A stretch of DNA of 64,000 bases from Pithys albifrons albifrons (taxonomy: Eukaryota > Chordata > Aves > Passeriformes > Thamnophilidae). Shown piece after piece: positions 1-10,539 of this stretch (position 1 is the first letter of the stretch; the number at the start of each line of letters is the position of its first letter). A program made the translations under genes and the position numbers. The notes beneath the pieces are model-generated. The model saw only the letters and a program-made list of their open reading frames with translations. It was not told the origin of the DNA and searched no databases. The stretch is from contig NC_092463.1 in the NCBI RefSeq assembly GCF_047495875.1, positions 22,495,224 through 22,559,223 of the forward strand. The letters are read 5' to 3'.

Positions 1-1867
1 TGGCCCCAATTAGTGGAATATCACCCTGCACTAAAATTTTAGGATGTTTGTTTCAAGTAAGATGTTTACTGTTCTGCTTAAAAAAGAGATGGTCTTTCTG
101 GTCATAGTAGAAATACAAACAAACCTTTGCATTGTTCATTAATAAACACTTCTATCCCACCTGAATTTAATCTGCATATATGAGAAGACCCAAAAGATCA
201 ATGCCTCATTATTCTCCCCAAACTAGACTGATACTGACCATTTTTTACAAACAAAGAGATAAAATGTACCAGCATTCAATCATAAATGTAACGGAGTTGT
301 ATCATGCTCATTATGACCTGAAATTAATCTTCCATAAGCAAAGCTGCCCCACATGTATTTATCATACATTTCTAAAGCCTGTGAGAGTACTGTCACAAAC
401 TGTGCTCTGATAACATCCTTCCACACCAACTTTCAGAAATTAACTCCATGTATTTTTTAAAAAAAAATTTCCTATTTTATAAATAAAAATCTCTGCTTCT
501 ATAACTGTTTCATCCCATGACTTCAAAATAATTCAGAAACATAACTGACTGAAGTCTCACAATCAAGTTTTACTTTTCTTACACTCAAGGAAATGCCCTT
601 CTTTAGAGACTGGGAAGTTGAGGTACATGACATGACAGTGGGTTCTCCCAAGGTCATACATTTATCTGCAATGGAACAAAGAGGAGAACCTTTTCTCTAG
701 CTCAAGTCTTGTATTTTAATCATTTACCCATACTGCTTATCATGTTTACTGGTACAAGGTACTTTAGTTTCTTCTCTGAAGCTGTCCATTGTTCTCATAT
801 GGTGGAGTTAGAGACAGAGATAAACTGTTTTCCTGTTCATAGTGTTCTGCTATTATTTGCTTATAAACAAGATAAGGTATGTTCTACTCATTTGTTCATT
901 TTATTTACTTTTCCTTTCTCCTAAGCAGAGGAGAACTATCTTTCCAGACTTTTTTAAAAATCAAATAATCTCTGTAAGCATTTGTCAAGCCAAGTCCCAT
1001 CATGACTTAAAAAAATAGCATATTAAATTTATAAAAAAAAGCATATTACACATATCTCAGTGCTATCCAAGACTAATGTGCTGAAATCAGTGTAGAAAGA
1101 ACTTTAAAAAGCAGAGAGAAACAAGACTTTTGCACCTAGGGAAACATACAGGTGGATCTGCAGATCTTGGCCCAAATTTGCCCACAAATGCTTAGGTGTC
1201 TCGCTTCTTTGGACCTCTTTGGGAGTTCCAACGTGTGGTAACAGATGACACGATTCTTTGTGGATATGAGGTTTACTTCTTAGTTCCTCCACCTTGCAGA
1301 CAGGCAGGGCCAATTCCACATAGCACCTGCAGACGTGTGAATTCTCTCAGTCTATCTGCTCCATGTAATGGTGACTCTTTAAAATTATGACCATGTTTAC
1401 AGTCACAATTTTCTTCTAAGTCAGAAAAGATAAGTTAATTTAGGCACAGAGTTAGGTATAGTCATACACTGGATACAACACAGTCACAACAAAGCCTGTT
1501 GGACACAGACACAGAGTCACTGCACCTTTCAGTCATATAACAGTGACAGCCTATTTACCATTACTCTCTGAATCAAGACTGAAAAAAGAACAGTTTCATC
1601 ACCTGTTGCCATATGGATGATTTTTAGGTTATTGTCACAAAGCACAAAAACAAAGGATCCTAAATGCCTAGGAACAAGGAGGCTGAATTAAGTCCTTTGT
1701 CTCACAGCTACCCCAAAATACTTGCCTTGACTTGGCACCTTGACTTCTATGTCTCACTTTCAAAATCAGGATAGTAACATAACCCCTTCCTTAGTAGTGA
1801 CACTCAGACCTTGGAAATACTCCAGTTTACTACTGGTGACATAATATTATGGAAATATGGCATAACA
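1..1867. other. Unique non-coding sequence
   Basis: AT-rich sequence with frequent stops in all frames. The few open stretches (up to 76 codons) show no recognisable protein pattern. A possible ancient SINE remnant at 610-715 is listed separately. Nothing else stands out. It is most simply intronic or intergenic bird DNA. Confidence 0.7.
610..715 (-). repeat. Possible MIR-like ancient SINE remnant
   Basis: Around 640-690 the words 'cccaaggtcataca' and 'agaggagaacc' appear in the order expected for the antisense of an amniote MIR/CORE-SINE core (gaggtnaa..., cccaaggtcacac..., gcagag...). The match is partial and made by eye. Divergence is high, as expected for an element more than 100 million years old. 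Chance similarity is possible. Confidence 0.3.
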
Positions 1868-1868
1868 T

Positions 1869-1994
1869 TAAGAAAAGACTGGACCTGGCACTTAGTGTCA
1901 TAGTCTTAGTTAACATGGTGGTATTCAGTCATGGGTTGGACTTGATGATCTCAGAGGTCTTTTCCAACATAATTGATTCTGTGATTTTGTGATT
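1869..1994 (+). repeat. CR1 retrotransposon 3' end (5'-truncated)
   Basis: The segment reads as a sense-strand CR1 terminus. It has 'aagaaaagactggacctggc', then 'ggttggacttgatgatctca', then 'ggtcttttccaaca', and ends with the short repeated tail 'attctgtgattttgtgatt'. That order and the tail of ~8-bp repeats are hallmarks of bird CR1 non-LTR retrotransposons, which are nearly always 5'-truncated copies like this one. The wording suggests a CR1 subfamily different from that of the copy near 27.4 kb. It carries no coding capacity. Confidence 0.88.
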
Positions 1995-3477
1995 ATACTA
2001 TCAAAGAGCAGCAAGGACAGGATGTATAGCTGTCAGAGTCAGAAGTGACCACCAAGTCAGTTACGCCACTTCCTTTTAAGCTTTGACAGAAGATTTTAGG
2101 GCACAGCCACTTAGAGATGGCATTGCTACTTTGAGCATGACAGGTTGGTTTATAACTAAAACAGTTACTTATTTAAACAAGGTATTTTCCCCCTGTCTCA
2201 TAAAAGGAATCAACCTGTAGCATCAGCACTTTCCCTGATAGCAAAATAGTTCCCTAAGTCTGTAAGGATGGGGTAATTGTGTAATTGTGTCGTCCTGTGT
2301 AAGAGGCTGTGAGACAACAGCAGTCCGTGCACTGCTGAGGGAGGACAAGGAGCTGAGCTGGAGACAGAAACAGCTACGTGACCCTCTCCAAGCTGACATG
2401 CTTGGTCACTGTCACCACATGAGATGATGCCCAGTTCAGATTATCTTCATTGTCATCCTTCTGCAACATAAAGCTGTTAATAGCTGTTTGGGTTCCACCC
2501 CCACCCCCACACGTCTATATGAGACATTTCCTTATAAACTCGTGCACATTTCCCAAACAAATACCACCATATTTTTAAGGCAAACCAGTTTTCAGTTCTC
2601 TTGTCTCCCTAAACATACTGAGACCTTTATCTACATAATATATGCATATTTAATAGCTACTTTGAAAACTGCTTCAAACTTCATTGCTTCAAGAAAAGTC
2701 ATACAATTTGTGCAAAACCTGACACAAAGTCTGACTTAATCAGACCCACATTTCAGAAACTCAGATTCAGAATTTGCCAGAGTCTTACCAGGGCAACCTA
2801 AGGCTAACTATAAAAGCTAGTTAGACAACCATGTTCTGAGTTTGAAGTGTAGAATGCATCTAAAATCACAGAGGTATCTAATTCTGCGAGCTTCTCTGAG
2901 TTTGCATTAAAGGAACAGCTACATTTACACACACATACACAGATATAAATAATCTAAATGCTGCATGTATTGCCTTAACTTAGGATGCTAAGGCAAAACT
3001 TGAACTCCTACAGAAAACAGATCAACAGCTGAATCAGCCTGGAACAAAGGATAGGTGTCCACAGCTAACAAAATGCAGACCTTAAACAAATATTATAAAA
3101 GGCCCTTTGTGTAGCTTTTGTGTTATAGCGTTTACCCTTTAAATTGTCTATAAGGCCGAGAGGGACAAATGGCAGGGTATATTTAAAAGGCATGATTTAT
3201 CTCCCTTTTAATTTTTAATTTCCCAGTAAAAGTGACAGTGTTATTGCTAGAAATTCACTTGCTCAGGGGCATTTTTATAGTCTCCAGCTTTGCATGAATT
3301 CTCCCTAGAGATCTCAAGTTCCCCTGACTCTCATCTAGTAAACATCTGACTAAACTGCCTATTAGACAATAATGCCCTCCAGCAAGAGAGGAAAACATGG
3401 CTCTGTTTCTCTGCCATCCTCTCCACCCTCCCCAGTCCCCAACATAGTATAAACAAGAAAGAAACAGTTGCCTGTTT

Positions 3478-3530
3478 GGTTTTTTGGGTTGTTGTTTTTT
3501 GTGGGGGTTTTTTTTGGGGGGGGGAGGTGA
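3478..3530 (+). repeat. T/G-rich low-complexity tract
   Basis: Alternating T runs and G runs of 3, 5 and 9 guanines are directly visible. The plus strand could in principle form a G-quadruplex because the last G run can be split, though one loop is long (14 nt). Such tracts are common in bird introns and are unstable in sequencing and assembly. Confidence 0.8.
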
Positions 3531-4883
3531 CACAGAATGAAGTCTGCTTAAATGGGAATTTCACAAGTGTTTCCTAATGGTTTAGGGTACTGTTTTTTCT
3601 TCCTGTCTGGCTAGTAAGGACAACCCAGAACACTGAACACTGTGGGGTTAACCATTTAGCTCTCGCAGCCCAAGACATACTCTACAAACTGGCAAATTCA
3701 AAGCTCCCTAAAAGGGACTGGAGATGACACAGCAAGAGACAAATATCAAACATGCCCCGAAAACACAGAAACTAGCCCTCCATTCCCAGCATTAAATTTT
3801 CTCTGGCAAACCCAGCCTCACACACAAAAATGATTCCTGCTGGCCTCTCATCTGCCAGGACTTATGTACCAGCACAGGAACCCAGCAGGAAAGTCAATAG
3901 GTCACTCCCCATCTTCCACCCTTCTGCAAAAATAATACTTCTCCAATGGACTGAGTATTTTCAAGAGGAGGAAAAACCCCTGCAGAAGTGAGGACAACAG
4001 CAATGAGTTTTCCACAGCTCTGTATCTGTGCATGGGGATTTACCTGCCAGCAATTCAAGCATTTGCATCCCAAACCACACTTACCATCACCATTCCTGAG
4101 CAACCTGGTGTTGGGTTCATTCCCTCTCTGCAGATACGCACTTTCCTTCCCCTTCCTGAGAGAACTGCTCCCCCCTGAGAAGCTTCAAACAGAAAGCTTC
4201 AGACTTCAATTTTTTTTCTCTGCTCTATCTTACTGGAGACTATCCAGGATTTACAGTTCTGGGGCTGAATTCTTCTCTCTAAAGCAGCAGCAGTAAGGAC
4301 AAAGGAGCAAAACCCATGAAAAGGAGCTCAGAATCTAGCCACTACCTTTCTATGCCCTGGATCAGCCAGGGACTTGAATGCTGCATGGAGAGTTGCTTTG
4401 CTCAAAGGAAAAAAAAAGAGTGTGCTTCATGCAGCAGGAGCATCTCCACCTGGTAGTCTCCAAAACAAACAGCACTGGGGATGAAAGAACTGTGCCCTTT
4501 ACACTGCTCTTGCAGTACACACTTGCCATAATCTTCCCAACACACACTTCTACTAAGCTCCACAAAAAGAAGAGCACTTCAGACATTTCAAATTTAACAA
4601 AGCAATATATACATATGCATTACAGTGCAGCAATGTGGAACAGAACTGGCAGTGAAACAGACTTACTGGATCGGTTATTTTATATCTGATTTCAATTATT
4701 CTGCTATGCAAGGAGGTGAAGGTCACAGAACAATTTAGTGGCAGGGCTGCAGATCACTCCCAGGTGACTGACAACTAAGCCCTCCTCCCCTCTAGTCCTG
4801 GCCTATCTCTTAACTACCAAAGAGAACAAGAGTCTCTTATCAGCAAATGACAGATGCAAGTGGGTCTTCAGGATGGGTGGGGG

Positions 4884-4898
4884 AAAAAAAAAAAAAAA
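4884..4898 (+). repeat. Poly(A) run, 15 nt
   Basis: Fifteen consecutive A residues flanked by G-rich sequence. No retrocopy or SINE body can be recognised immediately upstream, so it is a simple homopolymer rather than a demonstrable retrotransposon tail. Confidence 0.9.
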
Positions 4899-6230
4899 GA
4901 GGGTCCCCCAGGTTCTGAGGAAGATAAGAGGTTACTGGGGATATCACTTTTCACTATCTACTATCCTTATTTTTCATTAGATTACACAGACTAAGCATAC
5001 TTGGCTATTATGCAGAAAGGCACCAAGGGACCAAAAGAAAGACAAATTAATTCCTGATTTATAAACAGAAAATGCAATAACCATAACGGGAAATCAGCAT
5101 ATTGCTCATGTACTAAATGATCATTTCATAGACAAAACTGGGAATAAATCCAGGAATAAAGAATAAAAGCAGAATGGATGTGGCTGTAGTGCTGGAGGGC
5201 TAATCCACAAAGGAATATTATGGAGAGCACTATTAATTCATTTGCCTGCAGGAATAACACTATCACTAGAAAACAGAGTATTTAGACTCACTGTATAGCA
5301 GGGCTAATCCAGGCCAAAGGTTTTCACAATCTTAATATCCACAAGAATTTTGCATGTATGTACATATACTTAAGTATGAGTGCATAACATTTTTAACCTC
5401 CCATAGCATCTTCTGTTTCTCTAGTCCTCACTGTCTCACACCTCTACTGGTGAATCAGACTCTTGTTTGCAGCCTTCTGCTATTCCATGCTGACTTTCCG
5501 GCACAGATCTACTACAAGGACTGTGCCATGCAAATACTGAGTGCTAACCTGTGTTGAATTTCTCACCTGTGGTCTAATTTAGATAGAACTGAGTGCCAAG
5601 CGAAATGCACGGGGATCTGGGAAAAGCAGTTAGCTCTTACAGGACTGAATTCTGGAAGTTGTGACTTCAATGAGAAAGAGCTCAGGGCTAAGGAATCTGC
5701 AGCAGCCTGTCTTCTGTAAGCCAGGCAAAAGGCAGTCACACAGTAAGGATATGGAACAGTCCCAGTCCCAGTCAAGACCCTGAGGGACCCTACTTTTACC
5801 AATCTGCATTTGGATGTCAAGATCTTGACTGCAACACTTTGGATGCAGTCATCCAGACAGTTCCTTATCCATTGAATAGTCCATCCATCAAATTGGTATT
5901 TGCTGCTTCAATCACTAAAAAGCTTTTATAGATAAAACAGGAAGAAAAGGCAATTAAAAACACTACAAAACTCCAATTAATATCTCACATTTCAAAGTAA
6001 TTTAGAACTGGCATAGACCAGCAGGCAAGATTCATTTGGGCCACATCTGCAATGACCTCACCTTCTCCACTTTCTTAGAAGGACATTAAAACTACAGTGT
6101 TACAAAGCATCAAGGGAAATCCACCTGGGTATCAACACTACCTCTGCTCTCTTCTCCTTAGGTCCTCTCAATAGCCCTTAATCCCCCAACCAGGATCCAC
6201 AACCTGTCCTCAGACCACAGTTCCAGCAGC

Positions 6231-6490
6231 GCTGAATGCAATTACTGTAATTGATGTGCTGCTTTTGTTAAAACCACAGTATCAATAAACAGGAGTAAAA
6301 CAAGCTGCTGTGGAAGATGCAGGGAATTTATTAGAATGAATGCATGCAGTGGCTGGCATAATAACTGTTGATGGCCAATTCATAAATCACAGCTGGATTC
6401 TTTGGGAACTTGTAACACCCAGACGGCTTCTCTCATAAAATTACAACAGTATGAGGAAACAAATGACAGACTGCTGTTAAAACCAATGAA
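6231..6490. promoter_or_regulatory. Enhancer-like AT-rich block with homeodomain motifs
   Basis: The block contains a 15-bp interrupted palindrome at 6239-6253 (CAATTAC-T-GTAATTG), followed by AATTTATTAG, TAATAACTG, CCAATTCATAAATC and similar homeodomain-type words. The texture is long, CpG-poor, non-repetitive and rich in TAAT/ATTA. It resembles conserved non-coding enhancers of developmental genes. No function is shown by sequence alone, and cross-species alignment would decide. Confidence 0.3.
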
Positions 6491-6499
6491 AAACCTTTG

Positions 6500-7400
6500 C
6501 TATGCCAGTCACAGCCTCAAAAGCTAACAAAAATCCATAAGCCTAAGTTACCAGAGTCAGAATCAGCTAAAAAACCACCTGGAAATATCAGACAACAAGC
6601 TCTTTCACCTTCTTTTCCAGATAAGCACGAAGTCACCCCTCAGACAGACTCTCTGACCTCTCAAGGCCTGAAGTTTTAAGGGAGTCCAGCAACCCAAAAA
6701 GCAATCCAGTACCTATAAAATGTCACCCAAGACTTTAGAAGCACCCGGTCCCTGCCACAATATCACACACCTGGCCAGCATATTGAAATTGCTGCATCCA
6801 GCGCAGCAACCCAGGGCTGCTAAGGGAGTTATCACAGCACTTGACAGCCCTTTCAGTCCTGGTGTGAATGTGACTGCATGCAGGCTGCGGCAAATGACCC
6901 AAAATCACAGCCAGCCAGGCAACTATCACCCTGCTTTCAAGGTGGCAGGCCCACCCAGAAGCAAGTCTGCATCACTTTCTCCTACGTCAACCTTGTGGCA
7001 CAGCCAGCACAGTCTCTGCAGTAGCCCAGACGCAAAAACGCCACACTCTTTCGGCTGCCCCCATGTTCCCCCCAGGACAGCCACAGCAGTCTTGTCATCT
7101 GCCTCTGTCCCAGAACACTCTAAAATGGAAACATTAGGGTAGTCATGTCTTGGCCCATTGCCTCTGGCTTTCACAAACCACTGGGATGTGCAAGGTCCCT
7201 GACAAGATGCTGGTAACCAACTATCCCATGTCAATCACATGGATGAACTGGTAAACTAGGGCATCAATTTGAACTCCTGTCTGAATCCCTGAAGTCCTTA
7301 CCTGGTCTTCATCCCCTTCCTCCCATATCTGTATCTATTGTGCCTAATCCATGTCTGTGGTGATGAGAGGGTAAGAAGGAAGGCATAAAGGGTCTCACAG
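6500..7400. other. GC-richer unique block, no recognisable gene
   Basis: This stretch looks clearly more GC-rich than its surroundings and holds a 140-codon open stretch on plus (6720-7142) with overlapping open stretches on minus. The plus translation is rich in S, P, H and T, has no domain and has no plausible acceptor or donor pair. I read it as chance openness in a locally GC-rich segment. Confidence 0.55.
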
Positions 7401-7420
7401 ATAACAACTGTTCCATGTAA

Positions 7421-7560
7421 ATTTATAATGGCAATAAATGTGTTTTATTTTTATGATGATTTATTAATGTGCTTATAAATGTATACACTGGCCCGAGGCA
7501 TCATTCCATTATATTAGAGGTTGCTGCTGCTTGCAGCTGGGAGTGATAAATAGCACCACC
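7421..7560. promoter_or_regulatory. Cluster of Hox/Cdx-like AT motifs
   Basis: Within about 65 bp are ATTTATAATGG, GCAATAAATG, TTTTATGATG, TTTATTAATG and TTATAAATG. These are repeated TTTAT/ATAAA words of the type bound by posterior HOX and CDX homeodomain proteins. A GC-balanced segment with CTGCTGCTTGCAGCTGGGAG follows at about 7520-7545, including an E-box CAGCTG. The arrangement is suggestive of a regulatory element, but AT-rich DNA yields such words by chance. Confidence 0.28.
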
Positions 7561-8234
7561 TATGCAACAGACTTAGGAGACCTCTTATTATGCATTTTAC
7601 CCTTTAGGACGATACACTGCTCTAGGACCAGGACCACGCACTGCAGATTCACAAGCTGTGACTGCTACAACCCACTTCAAATCCTTCTCCTCTCCCATGG
7701 GTACTGCCAGAAATCTCTGTAGGTTCCTGCTGCAGGTTGAGGCTATCATGGCCAAATCTCCTTTCAATCTGTATTCATAAGCCAATGTCTTTCTTGGGGG
7801 TGTCCATCTCACAAATCACTGGTCTAGCTGGCTGGCTCCATGAGGGCCACACAAGTATTCCTAACTGTGCAGCACTGTTTACTTTACCACAAAATACTGG
7901 CTTACCCTGCAAGACATGAACTCACTCAGGGCTGCTTGTTTCTCTAGCATGTTTTACAAAAACACTACTATTTTGGCACTTAAGCTGCATCTTTAATTGA
8001 GGAACCTTAGAAGGCTTTTTAACAGCATCATTATCCTCACTTTCTTCTTGTAAGGAAGTAATTCACATAAATCCAAAACAAATGTAAATCACAAATTAGG
8101 AATGAGAAAAAGTTTCTTCAGTTGTCCCACAGTCAGGATCAACTAGATTATCCCGAAGTATATCTCACAGCCAAGAAGGATGCATACTCTGAAGATTTCA
8201 CAGCACTTAAACAGCATGAGCTTAACTCAGTTTT

Positions 8235-8325
8235 ATAAACCATTATCCATGAAACTGAGGCACAAGAATGGCAGTTCACTTGGCTAAGGTCCTAAAACAA
8301 TTTAGCGTCAGAATTATTCAGTTTG
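8235..8325 (-). repeat. MIR-like ancient SINE remnant
   Basis: 'gaaactgaggcacaaga' followed by 'gcagttcacttggctaaggtcc' and 'agcgtcagaattattcag' matches in order the antisense core of amniote MIR/CORE-SINEs (gaaactgaggcacagagag, gtgacttgcccaaggtc, ggcagagctggg). Several consecutive blocks agree, which is better than expected by chance. The copy is strongly diverged and both ends are indistinct. Confidence 0.45.
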
Positions 8326-8655
8326 CAAAACAACCCAAGGAAGAAAAGTAACACCATTGTTGCCTTTGTTGTTACAAAAGAACAAAACATCCAAGTCACT
8401 TATATAATAAAAAGCTCAGGAATATGTACTAACTGCTGTAATTCCTGTTTAATAGACAAGCAATGAGACCATTCATCACTATATCCCTTATACAAGGGTC
8501 TTTGTCATTTGGGGGATTTTTAAAATTAATTTCTGTTCAGAGATCCACCTTACCAAGAGATTTACACTTTCCATTAAGGCAAGAGCAATAGGCAACAGTC
8601 ACAACAGAAATATCACAAAAAATGACAGAGTAAATCATGAATCATATTTACTGAT

Positions 8656-8670
8656 GGGGGGGGGGGGGGG
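8656..8670 (+). repeat. Poly(G) run, 15 nt
   Basis: Fifteen consecutive guanines are flanked by ctgat and aagtg. Uninterrupted G runs of this length are rare. They are G-quadruplex prone and prone to length error in assembly. Confidence 0.9.
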
Positions 8671-10506
8671 AAGTGTTGATGCCACAGGCTCCCTCCCAGG
8701 TGGTTAGTACCTGACAACATTCACACATTGAACACTCCTCTCCTGACGTACAGCGTGTAACTCTGATCTAAAAACTGAGGCTCCAGAGGCAGTGGCTGTC
8801 AATGCTGTGTGTATCATACAGCCCTGAAGATGCAATGAGGACTCAGTCAATAATAAATAACAGTAATAGATTTGATCACGCTTGAAAGTACTCACTCTTT
8901 AAAAACTATCCTCATTTAACTTGAATTCTAATCCCTCTGGTTTGTTTTTCCTTTTCCTTCCATGGTGCTTGCTTTGATGTCAAAAGTGAAGGAAAAAGGG
9001 CTCCCAGTACCACTGCCATCAAGGTAACAGATGTGATAGACTCAGGCTTACCACTGACTAGGTTATTGATTAAAATTTGTCAGAAGACGCTTTGGAAAGG
9101 CTGCAAGAGGCTTCAAACGGGAGGGTGGGGGGAAGAGAGAGAGAAAAAGTAAAATGTATTTCACTCCCAGAAGTGTATTTCAAATGACTGAAGGTCAATT
9201 ATCCCAGCAATTTACAGCCAGTCTCAACAATCTGACTTGATTAGATACTATAATACAATAGAGGAGTTCTCACTCAATCTCCCCACCTTCTTTAGCTGCA
9301 GGTTTTGAGTGTCAGAAACAGCAGAAAATGCAGGGTACCTACATTCCAGAATAAAGCAGCAAAGAAGCATTTGTTAGTAGATCTTGGCAAGTGCAGACAT
9401 AGAAAATATATGCTAACTAGCAAACACTGTAGAAGGTTTAAAAGCTTGAAAGACTGGGTTGGTGACAAATCAGGAAACAGGAGATGCATCCTTAAATCAT
9501 CAAGACCTTAATTTGATTGGTGGGGATTATCAAGTATTGGAGGAAGATACACAGAGATTTGGCAGCTGGAAAGTAGATTTGTAAAGAAAATTTGACAACT
9601 TTCCACAATCTGTTTTTCTCTCACCCTCTTGCCTTTTGCACTGGCATGTTTGTTTTCCCCCGGCCATAACACTGTTGCCAGAAAGCAGAGCTTTGTTCTT
9701 TTCAGTTCCCACCATGCTGAGCCACACACCCAGCCTGATACCGTGTTAGCCACCAGTATCAGGTCTTCTCCAATTTTTTCACCTGACTGTTTTAACTACT
9801 CTCAAGGCAGGTAGTAACAGTGGATAACATTCCAAATGGGTAAAGCCAGACTACCAAACTATCCTCACCAGCAGCCAGATACGCTGAAAGTCTGTGAGCT
9901 GGTATATTATTTGTATCCAAGGTCACTCTGACTAGGTTGGTACTTCGTGCTGCCCAAGCCAAAGCTTTCTCACACATCCATGTCAACTTTAAAAAGGCCA
10001 AAACATGCCAACAGTTCAAGTACTTTGTCTACTGATTAGTGCAAAATGCACACACATAATATCTTCAAAACTAACAGGATTATAAACCTGTTAGGCTGCA
10101 CCTCTGCCAGCCCCTGTGCTAACAGGCGTGATGAGCATTTTCTGTTCATTCTTTCCTCTCACAGTTTATCAACTGCTCACTTCCTTTTTTCTCAGAGCAA
10201 ACAAGAACTACCAAGTCTTTCTTATCCACAGCATACCACTGTTTGATTTCAAATTGTTTCAAGCTTTCATTCCCCCAAATGCACAAAGCTGTCTTCCTCT
10301 CACAGGGGAGCAGAAGGGTTAAAAGCCCACCCTCATTCTCCTTGATGAAGGCCACCCAGCCATGACCCTGGCTGAGTAGCAGACACATAGGAAGTGGATT
10401 ATCAATAACTCTTTTTTCTACCTTCTTTCATCCTCTCACTATACAACGTCAATGAGCTGGAAAATGAAAGGAATAATGCAGGTTTAAGAGGCCAATAATT
10501 AGGTCA

Positions 10507-10539
10507 CAGCTGATCTCTGCTCAGATCAGCTGACAGCTG
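10507..10539. promoter_or_regulatory. Inverted repeat with three CAGCTG E-boxes
   Basis: A perfect 9-bp inverted repeat (CAGCTGATC and GATCAGCTG) with an 8-nt spacer is followed two bases later by a third CAGCTG. CAGCTG is a basic helix-loop-helix binding word (MyoD/Ascl1/TCF type). Three copies in 33 bp are well above chance for this composition. No flanking gene can be named, so the function is only suggested. Confidence 0.35.

Larger units (their letters stand above)
1995..6230. other. Unique non-coding sequence with homopolymer tracts
   Basis: No recognisable gene or dated repeat. The stretch has a mixed T/G tract at 3478-3530 and an A15 run at 4884-4898. Open stretches reach about 100 codons on both strands near 4.0-4.7 kb, but overlap each other on opposite strands and have no recognisable composition. 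A decent minus-strand splice-donor look-alike lies near 4074-4082 (CTTAC on plus), without a pyrimidine-rich acceptor upstream. Confidence 0.65.

Noticed and set aside
6720..7142. 140-codon open stretch in a GC-richer block
   Set aside because: S/P/T/H-rich without a motif. Openness is explained by local GC content lowering stop frequency.
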